64,000 bases of DNA from Acanthacorydalis orientalis (lineage: Eukaryota; Arthropoda; Insecta; Megaloptera; Corydalidae): positions 4,828,501 through 4,892,500 of the forward strand of contig CM068320.1 of assembly GCA_034766995.1 (NCBI GenBank). The letters are read 5' to 3'. A program made the translations under genes and the position numbers. The notes under the pieces are model-generated. The model did no database searches, was not told the origin of the DNA, and saw only the letters and a program-made list of their open reading frames with translations. Positions 24,541-36,519 of this stretch are shown here, piece by piece. Each line of letters begins with the position of its first letter. Positions within the stretch are counted from its first letter, which is position 1.

Positions 24541-25740
24541 CAGTTGACATAACCTCACAAAACACTAGTGAACATGATGGCGTCCGAAAAGCAGTACATT
24601 AGTAACTGCATATATTTCGCATTCCATTGAAAAAGATGCTACCAAAACCGCGGGAATGATTTGTTAACTTTTTGGTGAAGGAGTGGCGATGCATAAAATA
24701 TGTAAAAAATACTGAAACAGTAAACAAAAAATACTAAAACAGTACTAAAGAGGTATGAAAATGCATTACGGCTTGGTCGACGCAAAGCCGCCATATTTTT
24801 TCTACAAATGATTCGCCAGTTATCCGACATATGGTAAAGTTATACGAAATAATAAGGGGTATTTCGAGGATTAAAATGTATTTCATTTTTTTATAAAAAA
24901 GCACCGAATTTATTTGTACACTTATTATATAGCAGACAACTAAGAAAATGTAGTTGTTTTTATTTAAAAACCTGCGTCTAATATAAAAAAGAACAACAAA
25001 TAATAGATAAATAAATCTTTCAGATTTATATAATATTACTAATACGATATTTAATCATTTTGAATGATTTTCCACCTAAAAAGTATTTCAAATAAAATAA
25101 AAAGTGTATTCTTTATTAATTACAATCTCTATAAAGCTACTGAAACAGATCGTTTGTACTAGTTCATCTATTAATTCTGATCATCCAATCAATTAACGTA
25201 TTACTAAAGAGCATAAAATGGAAAAAAACTATATTATTTTTAATGAAATAATACAAAAGTTTATATTTTAATGGCCGAGGCGCGGTCTTCTTGGTCATCT
25301 CTCACTCTCATCGATGCTAGTTAACACATTGACCTTTTAAAACTCACGAACTCAAAAAGTCAGTAGATATTGTGACACATTCCGTTTTTTCAATGATCAT
25401 TATAGAAGCTACACGACAGGTAGCACGTAATGGTCGAAATATAAATGAAATTAGTATTATTTTTCTAAAAATGCATTTTAAAAAAAATTTTTTTCGACAA
25501 GTGATTGGTCAGTTACTCTTAGATGGAATAAAACTATACAAAATAATGGGGAATATTTTGAGTATTGAAATTTATCCATTTTCTATAAAAAAGGGCCCTG
25601 AGTTAATTTGTTCACCTAATAGTATGATCAGAAACGGATTTCTAAAATATAGTTACAATTTTGTTACTAATATTAAAACCACCTCTACTGGATACTACAG
25701 ACGTAGTATGAAAACTATTAATATGTAGTTGGAATTTTAT
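24541..25740. repeat. Direct pair of a ~130-bp unknown repeat
   Basis: Segment 24790-24920 and segment 25490-25620 share the order ACAA-TGATT, CAGTTA, AAA-TATAC-AAATAAT-GGG and TTATAAAAAAG at perhaps 70-75 percent identity. The 24560-24790 part hints at a DNA-binding segment of a transposase (KTVLKRYENALRLGRRKA on +), but I cannot assign it. Confidence 0.45.
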
Positions 25741-25903
25741 TTGTCAATTTTTGTTTAAATATTCATTTATACTATTCACAGAGTACGGAACATATATAGA
25801 CCAACACCGTATAAAATATTTTTTGCATGTATTTAAATGTGCTTGTTTATACGGACAGAAAACTATATGCAGACATGTATCGATACCAGCACATGCCATA
25901 TAC

Positions 25904-25941
<38 letters not shown>

Positions 25942-26263
25942 AATATAACTTTTTATTATATAAATACGTTTTGGTTAATGTTATAAAAAATGGGACATGA
26001 TAGGAAATCTGCAATACATAGATGTGCTAACGGCGAGGTAGACCTAAAGTCAATACTAACCTAACACCTGATTATATTGTTCGGCTCATGACAACATAAA
26101 ATATACTATTGTACTCATTTTTTCCTCAACATCTCATTTTCTTTTATTTTCGACAACTCGTAACATCATTTCAGATACAAAGATTTAAAATCCCTCTACC
26201 GAGAAAAAATAGCGAGCATAGCGAGCGTGGGTTTGATGAGCGGAGCGGGCAATGAGCTTGCCT

Positions 26264-26311
<48 letters not shown>

Positions 26312-26784
26312 AACAATATACACTTGGGTCTCTTTTTACACAGTGGATGTGTACCGTGCAAAAAAGGTGTCTAAAAAGTCGTGCAGAAATTGATTTGTAA
26401 CAAAATATAAAACTTGTGCTAAATTAATGCAGACAATACAAAAAAAAAATTAAAATATAGAAATCCATTCAATAAAAACATTTTATGTCATAAACACATA
26501 AAAGAAAAGCTAATGTGCTGAGGAAAATGAAAAAAATAATATTTTTTTTAAAAAATCGATATTTTATTCATTGTCGGTTTACTCGGTTTGAAGTATAAAA
26601 CAACCCCCCAGTGGATCGATTGCTTAGCGGAATCTTTGTTGTCTGTTCACTGTCGAAATCTTTGTCGATTTCCTCAATGTAAAGATAAATATAACGTGTT
26701 AGAAAATCGCGTAACTGTGAATAAAATGCGTTAAAAAACTGTGTAACTGTGAATAGTGTAAAAAACCTGTGTAAAAAGAGATAA

Positions 26785-26824
<40 letters not shown>

Positions 26825-27060
26825 TATCCGTAGCTAAAATAAGTTTACTTAAATTTTACTGATTGTATTTTATTAGTACTCTAATGTATATCAGTTTCAA
26901 TATTTGTAGCTGTGAGTGAAACGTAGTGTCGGGCAAAACTAGTATGCATTAGTCCTTGTTAATATTTTGCTAAATAATATTGTAAAATGTGAGCACACTT
27001 AAATTTTATTAATTTATTTAATATGAACAGAATATAACAAATTAAAAAAAAATATATTTT
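25741..27060. other. AT-rich spacer
   Basis: Holds (TA)n at about 25908-25934, 26268-26302 and 26788-26822 and the GC-rich segment at 26192-26265. No gene recognised. Confidence 0.5.
26192..26265. repeat. GC-rich GAGCG-motif segment
   Basis: Repeated GCGAGC/GAGCGGAGCGGGC motifs, similar in style to 6584-6652 and 63660-63745, directly followed by a (TA)n array. Identity unknown. Confidence 0.35.
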
Positions 27061-27065
27061 TTTTA

Positions 27066-27692
27066 TATTATGTTCATTTTACATGTGTATTTATTCATCT
27101 TTTGGCGACATGTTAAAATTACATAGTTACACAGCGACTTTGGGTGGCCTAGACGTTCACCTGATCTCGTCCCTTGTGACTTTTTTCTTTTGAGGGCATC
27201 TGAAAGCTGAGGTCTACAAACATCGACCAACAACTGTTAAAGAACTGAAGGCTGCTATATACCAAGAAATTTCATTGATAACCCAGGAAATGACCTACAA
27301 TGTGATTAGAAACTTCAGAAATGCTATTCAAAATGTTATTACATAATCAAAAAGCGATGGAATAGTTTTTTTCCATTGGTTTCGAATATATCATCCAGAT
27401 GGTGACCTTCATTCGTGATACACTGTTGTAGATAACTTCTGAAGTTTCTAATCAATTGGCAGGTAATTTCCAGGGTTCTCGATGAAACTTCTTGATATAT
27501 AGCAGCCTTCAGTTCTTTAGCAGTTGTTGGTCGATGTTTCTAGACTTTACCTTTCAGATGCCTCAAAAGAAAAAAGTCACAATGGACGAGATCAGGTGAA
27601 CGTGTAGGCCACCCTACGTCACCGTGTAAATGTAAGTAATTTTAACATGTTCCCAAAAGATGAATAAACACACATGTAAAATGAACATAATA
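27066..27692. repeat. Inverted pair of mariner/IS630-type transposase fragments
   Basis: Left arm about 27066-27345 (sense +) and right arm about 27425-27692 (sense -) are inverted copies at roughly 85 percent identity by eye, separated by about 80 bp. Each arm encodes the C-terminal part of a DD-D transposase: SPDLVPCDFFLL on the left, the same motif in reverse on the right. A KAAIYQE-type segment (LKAAIYQEIS) and a RNFRN block follow. Both are broken by frameshifts. The outer edges of the arms match back to TTATGTTCATTTTACATGTG. Confidence 0.85.
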
Positions 27693-28737
27693 AAATAATT
27701 CATTGCTTATTTATAAAAAAATCCCGGAAAAGCCTCAAAAATAAGGACTTTACACTAGAATACCCGCTTAATATGCAACTTTTAATTGAAATAATAGCTG
27801 ATCGACTTGAAGTTTTGTTCAATATGCTATATTTATCATGCCTTTTTTGTTAACCTTTAAAATCTGGAAGTTTTTTTGCTGCACTTGTATATCATAGTAA
27901 CTAAGAAAAGCGATTTGAAATTATGCAATAAAATAGTTATTTTTTAATTTTTATTTTGAAAATGTAATTGCGCAAGAATTTCTCTTGTCTTAAAATTGGC
28001 AGTAAGATGTATATTGTTTTTGATTTGAACAGTTTCGTTGATTTTCTTATTATGATCGTTTTTAAAACACTGAAGTAATTTTATACTAGAAAACAATCAT
28101 CGTTTACAATATAGTTTTTGTGGAATGTTATGTTTTTGAACACATTTTTTAATAAATATTTTTTTACAACTTTGAATATTTGAAAAGTTATTATTGATAT
28201 ATTCAATTTTCAAATAGAATGCGTATCAAATATAAAAAAATCTTCATAAAAGTGAACATTTTATTTCGGAAACGCACCACTTCCTTAACGAAGTTACTCG
28301 AAACCGAGTCTACAACTAAATAATTTAATTAATACTCTGTAATTCATAATTAAATTACATACGCCATATTCAATATGTCGCATGATAAACACTAAATCAT
28401 ATTTCGGTTCGGTTGCATAATATTAGAATACGGGTGCTCGTGTTTGTTAGTGGTTGTCGTTGACTGGCGCGTATCTGTTTTTGATTTGTACAACGTTTTC
28501 TCTGCGTTACATTTGTCTGACATAAATGCAGATTCAATTACGTATGATAAAATAACATTATAAACATGTATGCATGTAATGTCGACTTTAAATGAGGGAG
28601 ACTTAAATGGGAGACACTTTTCAATAGTTAACATTTGAACATAGAATTATTTCTGATGCTTCCGTTGTATGAGACAATTTACCTTATTGACAACCGGAGG
28701 TAAATAATATTTTAATATTAAAGAATCGTTCAAATTT
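27693..28737. other. AT-rich spacer
   Basis: No recognisable gene. A moderately GC-richer patch at 28430-28520 gives no recognisable protein. Confidence 0.5.
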
Positions 28738-28755
28738 GTATATATATACACACAC

Positions 28756-28807
<52 letters not shown>
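28738..28807. repeat. (TA)n with CA/CATA start
   Basis: About 70 bp of TA/CA dinucleotides bordering the 3' end of the RTE fragment. Confidence 0.9.
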
Positions 28808-28809
<2 letters not shown>

Positions 28810-29125
28810 TCATCATCATCTTCAGCCTCTGTTAATCCACTGCTGGATAAAGGTTTCTTCCATGATTTTCCATTTTGTTCGATTCAGTGCCTATTTTCCA
28901 CAGATTTTCAAGAAAGATTTAATATCCTTATCCCACCTGTTCATTGGTCTCTTTCTGGGTCTTTTTATATTCCTTGGTTCCCAGTCAATAATTTCTCTTG
29001 TCCATCGGTTATCTTCTCTTCCTGCGACATGTCCCGCCCATTTCCATTTCAGACTCTTTACTCTTCTTATTATATCTGTGACTCCTGTTAGTTTTCGTAT
29101 CCATTCTATACTCTTTCTTTTCCCA
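28808..29125 (-). pseudogene. RTE-type LINE 3' fragment (minus strand)
   Basis: Minus-strand translation repeats the C-terminus of the LINE at 21830-23292: WIRKLTGVTDIIRR, KSLKWKWAGHVAGR, DNRWTREIIDWEP and KRPMNRWDKDIK. It ends with the same GATGATGATGAT tail (28807-28820). About 320 bp only, a typical 5'-truncated insertion. Confidence 0.88.
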
Positions 29126-30842
29126 AATTCTTCCTTTTCCCAAACTTTGAAAGTTTGGCTCGGTGGGAAGAAATTCTCGTCGAATGAGGATGTGAACGCC
29201 ACTGTCATGCATATTTTGAAGGCTTTGAGAAAAGCTACTTTTCCATGGAGATGAAAAAATTGGAAATTTACTGGATTAAGTGTATAACCCTCAATGGAGA
29301 TTATGTCGAAAATAAAATCGATTTGTTCCAAAAAACAGTGTTTAATATTGTTTTTTGACGGAAAACGTCATACACCGCGGTTTTAGTATGGGTGGAGACT
29401 ATGCGAAAGTCGATGTTACAATTTTGTGTATATTCAACAAATCTTAATAACTTTAAAACTATAACGCATATTCAAATAACCAATACATGGTTTAATAGAG
29501 CAAAGATGTAAGAATGTTACACAATGTTAACCTTAAGCGCGTGACGTCACAGGCCGCCACAACTTTGTCGCAAAATTGAAGTGTAATATTATCGTTTCGC
29601 CGCGCGGAAAAACTAATGTAGCTCAAGATTGCGTGCGTGTATGATGTTGTGTGAGGTATCGTTTTCCAGACCTGGACAAGTGCTATAAAATAAAATACGA
29701 ACAGTGACAATAGTGAAATCAATTGAAAAGATATACACTGATAAATTGTTGAAACTGGACTAATTTTCTTTAAAAATTTAAAAATGTCCAAATATCTTCA
29801 AAACAACAAGGTAAATAAGTATCGTAAACATTTACAAAGTGAAAGAAGACTAAATGAGGAATCCAGAAAGGCTCCTATGACAGCAGCAGAACGAATGCGA
29901 AGGATGTGGCAGCATCGAATAGATGAGGCGAACAACAGTCATATGAACGCTGCAACGCCTGATGCAAGTTCACAGGGAATAGATGTCGACAGTGAGATAG
30001 AACCGATGGAATGCGATGAAAGAGAAGCAGATGTAATGTTTGAGAATAGATATTTAGCGTTTAAAATCCATTGGCGTCTGGAGACGGAGCACTTTGAAAA
30101 GACATTTTATGGCAACAAATTGGGTTCTGTTTATGGAGTTTGTGAGCGCATATGGTTCAAAAATAATTTAAAACTTCCAAATGCAACTATGTTGCAAATC
30201 TTACAACAGAAATTTACAGATCAAGACGTTCAACAATTCATATTGTTCTCTAACTGCTTTAAATTAGTAAAGTAAAGAAAGGTGCCAACGTTGAGTAAAA
30301 TTAACGGTTTCCCTTATCCGCTGAAGCTAACACACTTTCCATTCAACTATATCGAGATGTTTCTTTTTCAACTAATGCTTTACTTCACAGAGCATGCCAG
30401 AACAATAGTTAGCGACTGGCCCTGCGAATCCAACATACCGCTTTTGCTCACCTGGGACTTTAACATTGATGCGTCGAACGATTGTTTCTGAACGACAAAT
30501 TTAGATTGGTTTTGGCCCGAATCCAATTGACTTCACAACATTAATGAATACCACTATGGACTTAATGTTCTCTAGAGATATAAGTGTAGCATGTATGCCT
30601 TACATATTGTACTACTCGTACCATGGTCATGTCTTTAACAAAATTTTACAAATTAGTTAGTATTGTGAGAAATAAATAAAAATAAGCACAAGTTTGTGGT
30701 GCTTATTTCTTTCTTACCAACCTTACAAACACCACACCCCGATAACGCCGCTTAGGTAAGACGTTTTCCGTCAAAAACCTCAGCGGTAGTGACTCCGACA
30801 CTACCAACCAATTTTTTTACTATACTTATCAAATGACCCTCG
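29126..30842 (+). mobile_element. Mariner C-terminal remnant interrupted by another element
   Basis: The left part (29126-29351) encodes VWLGGKKFSSNEDVNATV and a following GDYVEK-like end, the mariner C-terminus. The right part (30778-30842) ends in a mariner terminus, TCAAATGACCCTCG next to TA. Between them lies the 1.4-kb element 29352-30777. The N-terminal two thirds of the mariner is absent. Confidence 0.7.
29352..30777 (+). mobile_element. Helitron/Helentron-like derivative with 18-bp inverted ends
   Basis: TTTTTGACGGAAAACGTC (29352-29369) and its exact reverse complement (30760-30777) bound the insert. The open frame 29784-30275 (163 codons) starts with a basic helix (MTAAERMRRMW). It carries GVCERIWFKNNLK, then LQQKFTDQDVQQF and, after a stop, KVPTLSKINGFPYP. 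This is the order found in the N-terminal domain (DUF6570-type) of many arthropod Helitron proteins. Near 30440-30640, DFNIDAS, TTMDLMFSRDI and YIVYYSYHGHV resemble the end of the endonuclease domain of Helentrons. Rep and helicase are missing, so it is an internally deleted, non-autonomous copy. The family assignment is inference from recalled motifs; inverted ends are atypical for canonical Helitrons. Confidence 0.55.
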
Positions 30843-31891
30843 TATATATTGAATAAAACTATTTTTAGTAATTATACTCAATAACTGCGTAAGAAAAATT
30901 CAGTATGAAAACGGTAACTAATAAAATCGATCAAAATAGAAAATGTATGGTGTAGTTCATTACATATAGCATTCCTTGGTAGCTACATTTATTTCAATGA
31001 TTAATGAACAACAATGCAAGAAAATATAACACCGGCTAGTAAGGTGAAATCCTTTTATTATAGTTTGTAATTTCACTGTCATATGTTGATGCTTTATGAT
31101 TAGCTTTTTCATTTACTGAAATCTACAAAATTATAATAAAATTTTTATTATTTTTTAAAAAATAATGTATTTTTATCGCTTTCTTAACAGTTTTAATAAT
31201 TCATAGACGGTGTTATAAATGAGAGATATTTATAATGTTGAGATTTAATTACATTTGCGAAGAAAGGATCCTTAAAGGGGATAGAACTCAAATACATTTA
31301 GTATTATCACTTATAGCTTTCAAGTCATACACTTCTTTTAATAAAGGACTCTGCGTGCATTTTAAACTTTTGAATGGAAGTGAAATGTCGAAATTTATAA
31401 AGAGTTGCGTTGTCTTACCTTAAAACGAATTTTATTAATTTATCAGTTAACAATTTTGCACGAGAGATTTTAAAATTGGATTTTCATTCAGTTAAATTTA
31501 AAAAATATTTTGAAAAATTGATTATAAAATGTTCTGATGTGCGTTTGAATGTTTGTTTTACATGCGATATTCTTCGTGCGAAGAACGGATACAGAGGTTA
31601 GTAAATGGAATAAAAAAACGTCAGAATCTTTATACTTTTATAGAATTGAAATTGCATTAAATTATTTCGAAGTATTGTTGTGATTTCAGTATAATTAGTA
31701 TATTTAATTGCGCGAAAGCGAATCTTATTACGAATCGTAAGTATAACACACAAATAGGTAGCTAGCGTGACAATTGATAATAAAGCGAATCGTTTGTTGA
31801 GCTAAGGGATTGCTAATGCTCGACATAAATATATAACGAACACATTCACATATTCATTCACACAACACACGCGCACACACCACACACACAC

Positions 31892-31939
<48 letters not shown>

Positions 31940-32192
31940 GCGGTGATACTTTGATGAGTATTAATTTGAATATATTATTATTAAGTTAATATCTAATGTA
32001 TAATCATGTTTAGTCTTTATTACAATGTATACTTATATATATATACGTGTACTACTTCAATTCAATATAATATTTTTTTTTATTTAACATGAGTAACAAA
32101 TTATAATAAGTGCATAAAAAAATTATACCTCTTTATCACCACAGTTTTTTTAAAAAGAAAGTATATTGTATTTAATTACTACTTTGATTAAA
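30843..32192. other. AT-rich spacer
   Basis: Short open frames at 31235-31601 have no recognisable content. A (CA)n/(TA)n run lies at 31860-31935. Confidence 0.5.
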
Positions 32193-32206
32193 GAAAGTTT
32201 GATGTA
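32193..32206. repeat. Target-site duplication of LINE (left)
   Basis: GAAAGTTTGATGTA, repeated exactly at 33382-33395. Confidence 0.85.
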
Positions 32207-33381
32207 GGCTAGGTTAGGTTATGTTTGAGGGGAAGGAAGATATCTTGTCTCCCGGCACTTAGACTCGAGGTCCATTATGTTTTTCCTCGACTTGATCAAA
32301 ACTACTCGGGAAGTCTCGCTTCCTTCCAGAAGCCTATCACAGCCTGCCCGAGTTTATAGACCCTAGTTCGGCTGCGGTGAGGAAAAACTCCCCAAACCAT
32401 CGTCGCCTTAAATTGACCCATGTCGGACATTCCACGAGGAGGTGAATGAAGGTCTCATTGCCCCCTACCGTATACACTTCCCGTCCGTCCTTCGGCCTTG
32501 TATATGTTCGTGGTAGCTTAGTCTCCCGTGTCCTGTGACAATTCGCACCAGGAGAAGGATCTGCCACTTGTATAGATTCTCTTGGGCCAGTCCTTATTTG
32601 GTGCCTGGCCTAAGAGTACCCTGGATTGGCGACAACCGTCAATCTTTAACCACTATTCTGAGTGTTCTGATTCGATCCACTCCTGAGTGGCGCCTTTGGC
32701 CCAGTATCTCGCTAGCCCTACGAAGGGCTGTGGCCCCTCCACTGCGGACCTGGCTCCCAATGAGGCTAGTCTGTCCGCTATTTCGTTCCCCCGTATGCCC
32801 ATATGATCCGGTATCCACAGAAGGTGAACCTCGTTCTGGAAAGCTAGTCTATCGAGAGCTATTTTGAATTCCAGAACCAACCTTGAAGTAGTGGCATGGG
32901 AAGCAAGTGCTCTCAGTGCTGCCTGACTATCCGAGTAGATAGTGATCCGTCTGCCCCTAACTCCGAGTTCTTCTTGCCTCTGGACGCATCCTAGAATAGC
33001 AGTGACCTCGGACTGGAACACTGTAGTATACAGTCCAAGACGGATAAATGTACCCCTCCCGTTCCTGCGGCAGTAATATCCCGCTCCAGACCTCCCTCAC
33101 CCCGTTCTGGAGCCATCTGTATACCAGACGTCCCCATGGCCGGGTAGGCTGTCCCTCTTATCGGACCACTCCTCGCGCGACGGTTTCGTCACCCTCCACC
33201 GTTTACCAAACTGGTAGGTGGCCGGTATGGCGTCTCCCTTCATTCCAAGGAGCTCCGTATCTAAAATTGGTAGTCGAGTATGCCTCGGTTCCGGCCGCCA
33301 CTGCCCACACGCCTTCAGCCTATACGTTGAGGCCGCGGGCGCACCTTTGATATCCAAGTGGAGAGGAGGTATACCCAGCAG
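32207..33381 (-). pseudogene. RNase H-bearing LINE, 5' truncated
   Basis: C-terminal part of a non-LTR retrotransposon ORF2 on the minus strand, GC-rich relative to its surroundings. The RNase H domain is clear: VWYTDGSRTG, then an in-frame TGA (33097-33099). TTVFQSEVTAILGC, RRITIYSDSQAALRAL and LLWIPDHMGIRGNEIADRLA follow. These supply D, E, D and the final GN-x3-D motif. Downstream are LLVRIVTGHGRLSYH and, after a stop and frameshift, the Cys/His-type tail ETFIHLLVECPTW. This domain order fits the I/R1/LOA group. A 14-bp target duplication flanks the copy, and its 3' end reads AACCTAACCTAGCC rather than poly(A). Confidence 0.88.
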
Positions 33382-33395
33382 GAAAGTTTGATGTA
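33382..33395. repeat. Target-site duplication of LINE (right)
   Basis: Exact copy of 32193-32206, placed at the truncated 5' end of the element. Confidence 0.85.
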
Positions 33396-33610
33396 AGTGA
33401 AGAATAATAAATATTAATATCGGTTTTTAACTGGTTCAACTAGTTTTAAAGCAAATAATTCTTAAAGTTATTCTAATTTTATAACTATTTGTACTCACTA
33501 CAAAGGGTATGAATTTTAAGATGTAAATGTTTCTGTAGTATTATATTTATTAGTAGTGCTTTTCTGTTTTAAGATACCTGGGAATTTATAACAGAAGAAC
33601 TTAAGTTACA
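33396..33610. other. Short AT-rich spacer
   Basis: Nothing recognised. Confidence 0.5.
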
Positions 33611-34184
33611 TTAGGTTGGTAGAAAAATAATCGCGGTTTATGATCTTCAAATGTATATACATTTTTAATAATTGTATGTTTTGAGTGGTCCAGACTTGTT
33701 GGATGACTAACGTCTAACTTTTGTGCAAGCTCTTGAATTGTTGTGCGTGGTTCTGATTCAACTAGCAAGGCGCTAGTTGAATCAGAAGGTCGTTATGAAC
33801 TGAAGAAGGACGCCCGCGACCTTCTTCATATTCAAGGTTCTCGTCTCCAGCACGAAATTCTTGGAATCACCATTGTACCGTACTTTCCTTAACAGTACCT
33901 ACATTAAAAGCATCTTTTAGTTTACGAGCAGTTTCTGCTGCGTTACCACCCGTTTTGAACTTCTACAAAAATTCTCTTATTTTCTTCTTTCCCATCTTTA
34001 ATTCAATAGTCTAATTTGAAGCAAACTTAACAATAAAACTGAATTCAATGTTACCAAAATACAGACCGATAAATGCACTTCAAAATGATATTAACATGAA
34101 TACAATGAAATGACAGTTTCATCGAATAAAAGTAAGGCTAGAATTCAGAAAACAAAACCCGCAATTATTTTCCTATCAATCTAA
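33611..34184 (-). mobile_element. Short mariner derivative, family A copy 1
   Basis: Ends TTAGGTTGGTAGAAAAATAA (33611) and TTATTTTCCTATCAATCTAA (to 34184) are imperfect inverted repeats. The interior encodes, on the minus strand, only the N-terminal part of a mariner transposase: KTGGNAAETARKL, then STVQWWFQEFRAGDENLE and RPSSVHND. Catalytic blocks are deleted. About 574 bp. Confidence 0.85.
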
Positions 34185-35080
34185 TAACACTAATAAATAT
34201 AAATTTTCATTACAACTACTATTTTGAAATGTGATATGTATATTTTCTTACATATGTATATATATATATATATATATACAGATAAAAAAAGTTCAAGAAT
34301 AAGTATTGTATAATCTAAAAGAGAGGAATAAAGATTTTTAAAAAATATTTATATAAATGCAACGATTTCAGTCAAGATATCTTCAGTTATATATAAGTAA
34401 AAAAGATTTACATTAAGAAAGGGTAAAATATGCAGATGTAATTTGTCCATACCTTTACTAGTGTTTTAGAAATAATTGTCTAATAACTTGAGGAGAAAAA
34501 TAAATTTAAAAAAAAAATGAAAATGAGGGATATACATAACAGTTGCAAAAATGTTAAGAAGTCGGTGAAAATCTAAAAAAATTAAATCGGTCTCATGTTT
34601 CAACGTTTAAGAGAAATTATAATTTTAATTTTTGGTACTTGTTCACATCCTTTGGTGTGAAAAAATCACATTATTGAATATAATAATCAGAAAATATAGA
34701 AAAACTTAGAATTGTTTCATTTTTCTGTGTACAATTTATGAATAGAATAATATTTATAAATATTTTTATTAGTGTCTTGTACTTCATTTTAGAGACATTA
34801 ATTATAATTAATATAAATGTGGTTTGTTTGACAGTTAGCGAGTGAGACTGCGAATAGATGTAATATTAAATGTTACTAATAAGGAGCGTATTACAGATTC
34901 CTGTATTTAAATAAAAGTATATAACTTCCTATAACTCTAACTTTCTTTTTTGTACTCTTTCAATATATTGTCTTTTAATTCATTTTCCTTGCAGTGTGAA
35001 AAGATATGCTTTTATAAATTATGATAGAATATTCTATAGATTGTTATATTTATACCTTTAGATATTTATACTTCATATAT

Positions 35081-35152
<72 letters not shown>

Positions 35153-35223
35153 CAATCAATATCATCAATATATATATATATATATATATTTGTGGTTTTC
35201 ATTTATATATAAACATTTCTTAT
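34185..35223. other. AT-rich spacer with large (TA)n array
   Basis: Includes the (TA)n array at 35078-35192 and no recognised gene. Confidence 0.6.
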
Positions 35224-35225
35224 TA

Positions 35226-36511
35226 TTGGGTGTTGGAATTAATTCGTAACGTTTTCTTCCTGAAAAAAGATCGTTTATTTTAAATGAAATTGAAAAAACA
35301 TATCATTCAAAGTATTGTCTATTGTTAGCCACTACTTTTTCCCATCTTTCGGGCAGGAGACGAATACCACTTCGGAAGAACGCCTCGTCTTTAGATGCAA
35401 TCCACGAATCGTCCCATTTTTTGCAATCTTCACAAGAAGTGAGCTTCTGCTCAGACAGGCCATGACTCATCGATTGAAACAAGTGGTAATCAGAAGGAAC
35501 AATATCTGGAGAATACGGCGGGTGGGGTAGGACTTCCTATTTGAACGTTTCCAAATATATTTTGATCGGTTTTGCGACGTGCGGACGAGCATTGTCGAGC
35601 TGCAAAATTACTTTGTCATGTCTTTCAAAGTATTCCGGCCGTTTTTCCTTCAATGCACGGCTCAAGCGCATAAATTGTAGTAGGTAGCGATCCACAGTGA
35701 TGGTTTCATTCGGTTAGAGCAGCTCATAGTAGATCATGCCCTTATGACCACCAAATACAGAGCATGAGCTTGGATCCATGGATATTTGGCTTCGTCGCTG
35801 GTGTTGATGGTTGGCCGGGTTTAACCCATGACTTTCTGCGCTTGGGATTGTCGTAATTAATCCACTTTTCATCGCCAGTAAAAATTCGATGTAAAAATCT
35901 CTTCCTTTTCTCCCATTGAAGCAGCAGTTCACAGGTAGAAAAAAACCTTTCAACGTCTTTCGGTTTCAATTCGTATGGTACCCGATTTCCTTGCTTTTGG
36001 ATCATTCTCATGGCTTTAAGGCGTTTTTCTATCGTTGACAAGTCAACTCCCAACGATTCAGACAATTCTTGAAGTGTTTTACATGGGTCTTCATTTAAGT
36101 AATGCCTCCAATTCTTCATCGTCGAACTTTTTCGGATGTCCAGGTCGTTCCTTGTCTTCCAAGTCGAAATCACCACTTTTAAAACGTTCAAACCACTTCC
36201 GACACGTTTGCTCAGCTAGAGCATGGTCACCATAAACTTCCACTAAAATACGATGACTTTCGGCAGCACATTTTTTCATGTTAAAGTAATGAAGTAAAAC
36301 TTCCTGCAAAAACAATTTATCCAGCACGAAATTCGACATATTCGTTAAAGTACAAAGTGTTGTTATTTACGCTTCAACCAAATGACATATACTGAAACTG
36401 ACGCCTAAGAACAGCTGTTTTACGGGGAATATTTGGTTAAAAGGAACAATGGAGGAATGTACTACCTACGCCATCTCTTGTAAAACGCTACGAATTAATT
36501 CCAACACCTAA
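35226..36511 (-). mobile_element. Full-length mariner, inactivated (1286 bp)
   Basis: Inverted ends TTGGGTGTTGGAATTAATTC and GAATTAATTCCAACACCTAA are flanked by TA. The transposase starts at 36339 on the minus strand (MSNFVLDKLFLQEVLLHYF). Blocks seen are QTCRKWFERFKSGDFDLED, then after a frameshift near 36100 LQELSESLGVDLSTIEKRLKA and FTGDEKWINYDNPKR (first Asp). After another frameshift near 35745 and a TAA come LDNARPHVAKP (second Asp), a TGG-to-TAG stop, YSPDIVPSDYHLF (third Asp) and LPERWEKVVANNRQYFE with the native stop. The length matches a complete mariner; two frameshifts and two stops make it dead. Confidence 0.92.
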
Positions 36512-36519
36512 TAATTTTA

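Noticed and set aside
28736..29254. 172-codon + strand frame
   Set aside because: Mostly antisense to the RTE fragment, running into (TA)n on one side; only its last part coincides with mariner coding sequence.
29784..30491. Host gene in the interval 29.8-30.5 kb
   Set aside because: The open frame lies inside an 18-bp inverted-end element and carries Helitron-like motifs; a stop splits the conserved block.
31235..31601. Two adjacent open frames of about 62 codons
   Set aside because: No motif, no splice context and no similarity that I can recognise.
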